DNA of 64,000 nt from Nannobrachium achirus. Taxonomy: Eukaryota > Chordata > Actinopteri > Myctophiformes > Myctophidae. Of this stretch, positions 60,500-64,000 are shown in pieces (within the stretch, counting starts at the first letter, position 1; each line of letters begins with the position of its first letter). Under the pieces are notes generated by a model. The model worked only from the letters and a program-made list of their open reading frames with translations, was not told where the DNA came from and made no database searches. A program made the position numbers and the translations under genes. Location of the stretch: assembly GCA_963921795.1 (NCBI GenBank), contig OY997657.1, positions 27,276,377-27,340,376 on the forward strand, in the 5' to 3' direction.

Positions 60500-60889
60500 A
60501 TGCTACTACTGGAGCAGGCTCTGAGAGTCTGTTCACTGACAGGCTGTGGTAGATTTGTGGTAGCGGCGAGAGATGTTGAACACGTAAGATCGAATGTCGG
60601 TCTGCTTAAATATATATGGATTGAACTATTAGATCATGGCGGTTTGTTATTGGAGGGTGTGTGAGTGTGGGTCCAGCTTGATTTCCGTGCCTGCCTGAAC
60701 CACCACGATGCTCCGTTTGTGCGTTGACTTGCGTGATGCAAGAAAACGAAAAGGTATTCTCGGCAAAATAGGTATTCCGGTTTCACTGTGATGCTCCATT
60801 GCAACACAAACACCTCAAACATGTCTACTCTCCTTCATCTCTGTGTGGGGTTTGGAAGCTGAAACAAAGTATACACAAACACACTCACG
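60500..60889. other. No gene seen
   Basis: Flanking sequence of the LINE insertion, with no recognised exon. Confidence 0.5.
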
Positions 60890-60901
60890 CGTGTGTGTGT
60901 G

Positions 60902-60940
<39 letters not shown>

Positions 60941-61171
60941 TTTCTGTCAACGTTGAAAGTGAACATGCCACATCAGCGGAAACACACTGACACCTCATAA
61001 CAGCATCTTGATCATGCAGATCGAAGTTAAATGAGGCAAACACGGTACAAAGATGCACGCACGCACGCACACGCACACGCACAGGCACACGCACGCGCAC
61101 GCGCACACGCACACGCACACACGCACACACACACACACACACACTGACAGACAGACAGACAGACAGACAGA
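60890..61171. repeat. (CA)n, (GCAC)n and (GACA)n tracts
   Basis: (CA)n at 60905-60933, CGCA/CACG tracts at 61055-61140 and (GACA)n at 61145-61171. Confidence 0.85.
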
Positions 61172-62130
61172 CACATACTCATCTAAATAAAAGCCTGTAG
61201 ATTAGTGCTGGGAATGTGATCTCGCACCACAAGGGGGGTAAACTGGGACAGTAGCAAGTGAGGCAGAGGCACTGAAATGCTTCTGCAGCTCTCTCCCATT
61301 GGCTGATACAGACGGTTGCATAATAGGCACTAGTCAGGGAAGCATGGATGCCTTCACTATCTATACATTTCCAGTGGTATTAAACATACGCAGTCACTGA
61401 CTGGAACTAGTCTCTTCTACTGGAGCCCGACCGATATATCAGTCTGGCCAATATATCGGTCATTATTTGTGACTTTTTTGTCGACATCGGTGTCTGGATT
61501 TTTAACCACATTCAACATTTCTGTCCCTATACTTTGGGCATGTAATTCTATAGTTTTCAAACTAATTCCAAAATAGCAGGTCTTCAAGAATTGTTTTTAG
61601 TGCTTGAATAATATAAATGATATAAATTAAATAAAACGTTTTTCAATTTGAGTCGGTGGGTGGACCAAAATCTGACTAAGAATCGGACTATGAATTCTGG
61701 AATCGGTCAGGCTTCAACAGATACCTGCAGAAAGTGAAAAGAGTTTTTTTTTTGAATTTTCATTGCAATTACTCCTCTTTATGAAAACCCCAAGCCTATG
61801 GGGCTTTTAAGCCGTGACATCATTTTGTAGTCAATCCTCCAAGCAGATTTATTATCAATATCTGTCCCTCGCTATTTCAACAGATCCGAGACAAAAATAA
61901 CGACTAAAGTATAATTCTACAACTTTCCTTTCAACAACAAAGAGAAGAAAAATTAGTAAATAGTAAAAATAGTAAAAAGATTCACGGGCGCTGGGGTCTT
62001 TTGGCCCCAAAAGTTCTCCTCTGCCTACAAAATGATGTCAGACTTAACAGCCCCATAAGCAACAAGCTAGATGCTGAATTACTGAATTTTAGATCACATT
62101 TAAAAGATTAACCACTTAACTGAGGAGGAC
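61172..62130. other. No gene; inverted relic of the hairpin-bearing CCTATAAT repeat
   Basis: TGTCCCTATACTTTGGGCATGTAATTCTATAG and AAAATAGCAGGTCTTCAAG at 61520-61590 are the decayed inverse of 8685-8830. The rest is unique. Confidence 0.4.
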
Positions 62131-62260
62131 AGATTTAGATTCAGATTCAGATTCAGATTTCTTTATTAACCATTGTGTAATACACATAGGTTAATTTCTA
62201 ATGTTGTGGCTTCAGTTGAGTCTAATCCAGGCCCTGGTGGTTGAATGGGATCTGGGTGAA
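62131..62260 (-). mobile_element. 3' end of a retroelement on the minus strand
   Basis: On the minus strand AATAAAGAAATCTGAATC runs into (TGAATC)n, a tail type of fish LINE/SINE elements. Only the tail is recognisable. Confidence 0.4.
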
Positions 62261-63060
62261 AAATCAACAAACTAGGCCACAGAGCCTCAGGCCAGGTTAG
62301 GAACAGTTCTACACCAAAAATAGAATGTAGAAATAATTATGAAAATCCATCTCTTTAAGTGTGTAGACCATTGTTTTTAATTACCATCATCCCTGAAGGA
62401 CCAGCTAGTAGCCAGCTGATTGTAGAGAGGCCAAAGCAATATGTTGTTGATGATGAAGACGACGACGATGATGAAAATAGGCAAAGCATCATACTTTGCA
62501 TACTTACATTTTTACTAATCAAATTCCATAATTATTTTAATTGCTATTCTAGGTTTGGCAAGTTTTAATGAGTGATTTGAAGGTGTCAGGTCATGTCATA
62601 TGGGGCTTAAATATCCAGGAGATTCTTTTTGGTAATAATATATAATTGATGATAATATAAACATTCATAGAATTTCCCATGTCTTCTACCTTTTCATTAC
62701 AACCACAAAGATACAATAATCAAAGTATATTAATATTTTAAGAATTGTGTGCTTTATATTGTGTGCTTTTTGGAACAACCTGATGATGCTTTTTGATGAT
62801 TTTACTGTACTGTTCACATCACCTCCTTTCCCATGGGTTTTGGATTAGCTGAGTCTATTTTGTGTACAAAACACTGACAGTGATCGAAACTTTGATAGAA
62901 GAAACACTTCGTAAGCGATAATGAAAGACACAAACATGTTTTTATCCAGACTTTAAATATAGATCAATTGTGTCATCCCTATCAAGGCTTTAGTTGGTGC
63001 TGTAAGAAGCCAGTGCAAAAATAAAAACACAGTTTTCCATGCCGCGAGAAACCAGTTGGT
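62261..63060. other. No gene recognised
   Basis: The plus frame at 62359-62568 contains an acidic run (DDEDDDDDEN) from a GAYGAY-like tract and no domain. Confidence 0.45.
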
Positions 63061-63071
63061 TATTTAGGGCA

Positions 63072-63147
63072 GTGGTTCTCAACCTGTGTGTCGGAGTCGG
63101 ACCCCAGGGGGGCAAAAAAATAAAAAAAGCTGTTGCGAGAACCACTG
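63072..63147. mobile_element. Very short hAT-type MITE remnant
   Basis: CAGTGGTTCTCAACCTGTG and the inverse of GCGAGAACCACTG are only about 76 bp apart. No clear target duplication. Confidence 0.5.
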
Positions 63148-63384
63148 CAGTAGACCCCAAGTTGGTGTGTGTGTGTAGGGCTGGGTTGGTATCGACATTT
63201 TGTTATCGCGTTTTTTTGTCTTCTTATTACCAACGGTATTGCAGTAATTACCGCACCCCAGTATATCTATTAATTAGGGTTCGGCGATAAGCCAAAATAT
63301 TCCTATCATCTGCCCAAAATTCGCCACTCCACAGTCCTATAAGCCCGAGTTATACTTCCCCGTAAAGCACAGCGGGTCTGGCTT

Positions 63385-63447
63385 CGAAAATAGCAGATCT
63401 ACAAGCTCACAACACGTCCACAACGCATTCTGAGCTTGCAGTGTCGG
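63385..63447. repeat. Hairpin module copy, right arm decayed
   Basis: GAAAATAGCAGATCTACAAG and CTCACAACACG are intact. The right arm survives as CATTCTGAGCTTGCAG. Confidence 0.55.
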
Positions 63448-64000
63448 GTTGCTATAGTAATGTAGGCTACTGGGGCTTCTCAGACACTGCACGCTCGGGT
63501 ACTGTGATTCTGTAAACTCACGTCTCAAATCACATTGATTGAGTGGTGATATATAAACATATAGTAGACAAGTTTTAGTTACCAGACTTGACAGTCTGTC
63601 CGTGTGACGGCCCGAGCTTCCCACAAACATAACATGTGGTACGCTGCCCAGAGCAGAGCAGCATGGAGCGGCAGCAGGCATTGACAATAAGGCTTGACCA
63701 CCTGCCCCCGGCAAGTAAATAAAAGTCACGCAACTGTCTATGAACACAACACGAGATATAGTATCTGTCTAAACACCTGAACGTGGCCAGCGCACGGCCA
63801 GCACACAGCCTCACAGAGTAATGAAATAAATTTAGCGGTAATTAAAATCTTACCTATCATTATAATGGATGATTTACTTTTCGGGCAAGTGGGTAAGACC
63901 TTTGGGCATGCAAGTAGAACATGACCTGTACTTGCCCGACGGTCAAGTGCCTCTGAGACCTCGTTCTCAATAGAAAATAGCCCCACTCGCATGCTCTTTT
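63448..64000. other. No gene recognised
   Basis: Overlapping minus frames at 63337-63992 lack known domains. No calcipressin first exon was recognised. Confidence 0.45.

Noticed and set aside
62359-62568. Plus frame with an acidic stretch
   Set aside because: The acidic run comes from a GAY-rich tract; there is no domain or splice context.

Overview
The window looks like a stretch of a teleost fish chromosome. It holds very dense (CA)n, (GT)n, (GACA)n and related microsatellites, tRNA-derived SINEs, many small hAT-type and other inverted-repeat elements (MITEs), a DIRS-type tyrosine-recombinase retrotransposon and a Tx1/L1-like LINE. There is no operon structure, and most of the longer open frames are read-through of simple repeats.

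Host coding content is one gene on the minus strand: the last three coding exons of a calcipressin (regulator of calcineurin), most like RCAN3. They lie at 34166-33993, 29601-29430 and 25464-25313, with a probable 3' UTR running below 25312. The splice sites and phases agree (0, then 1), and together the exons encode 165 residues. The first coding exon(s) were not found and probably lie beyond 64000 or were missed. The introns are full of mobile elements. One insertion in the intron just after the 33993 exon end is flanked by a second copy of that exon end with its 5' splice site.

Layout: 1-13 kb, MITEs, SINEs and microsatellites, ending in a 756-bp element (12328-13083) whose long terminal inverted repeats enclose a palindromic minisatellite and telomere-like repeats. 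13-22 kb, mostly unique AT-rich DNA with two elements bounded by GTCTCCACCAG. 22-34 kb, the rcan3 3' part, with a large TTAA-bounded palindrome (29635-30288) in an intron. 34-38 kb, nested MITEs. 38550-44905, a structurally complete but coding-dead DIRS-like element (inverted terminal repeats, internal complementary region, gag-like, RT/RNase H and tyrosine recombinase remnants). 45-56 kb, more nested MITEs. 56430-60499, a LINE with an open 1268-residue EN-RT frame and a 13-bp target duplication. 60.5-64 kb, mostly unique sequence.

The most striking unexplained pattern is a portable hairpin of about 60-80 nt (arm core AGATCTACAAGC). It recurs about 25 times in 64 kb. It sits inside at least seven inverted-repeat element families with different termini, often in the middle, and both arms stay paired although the inner stem sequence differs between groups. 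This could be an undescribed hairpin mobile unit or a structural module repeatedly captured by MITEs. All calls come from reading the sequence; no database search was run.
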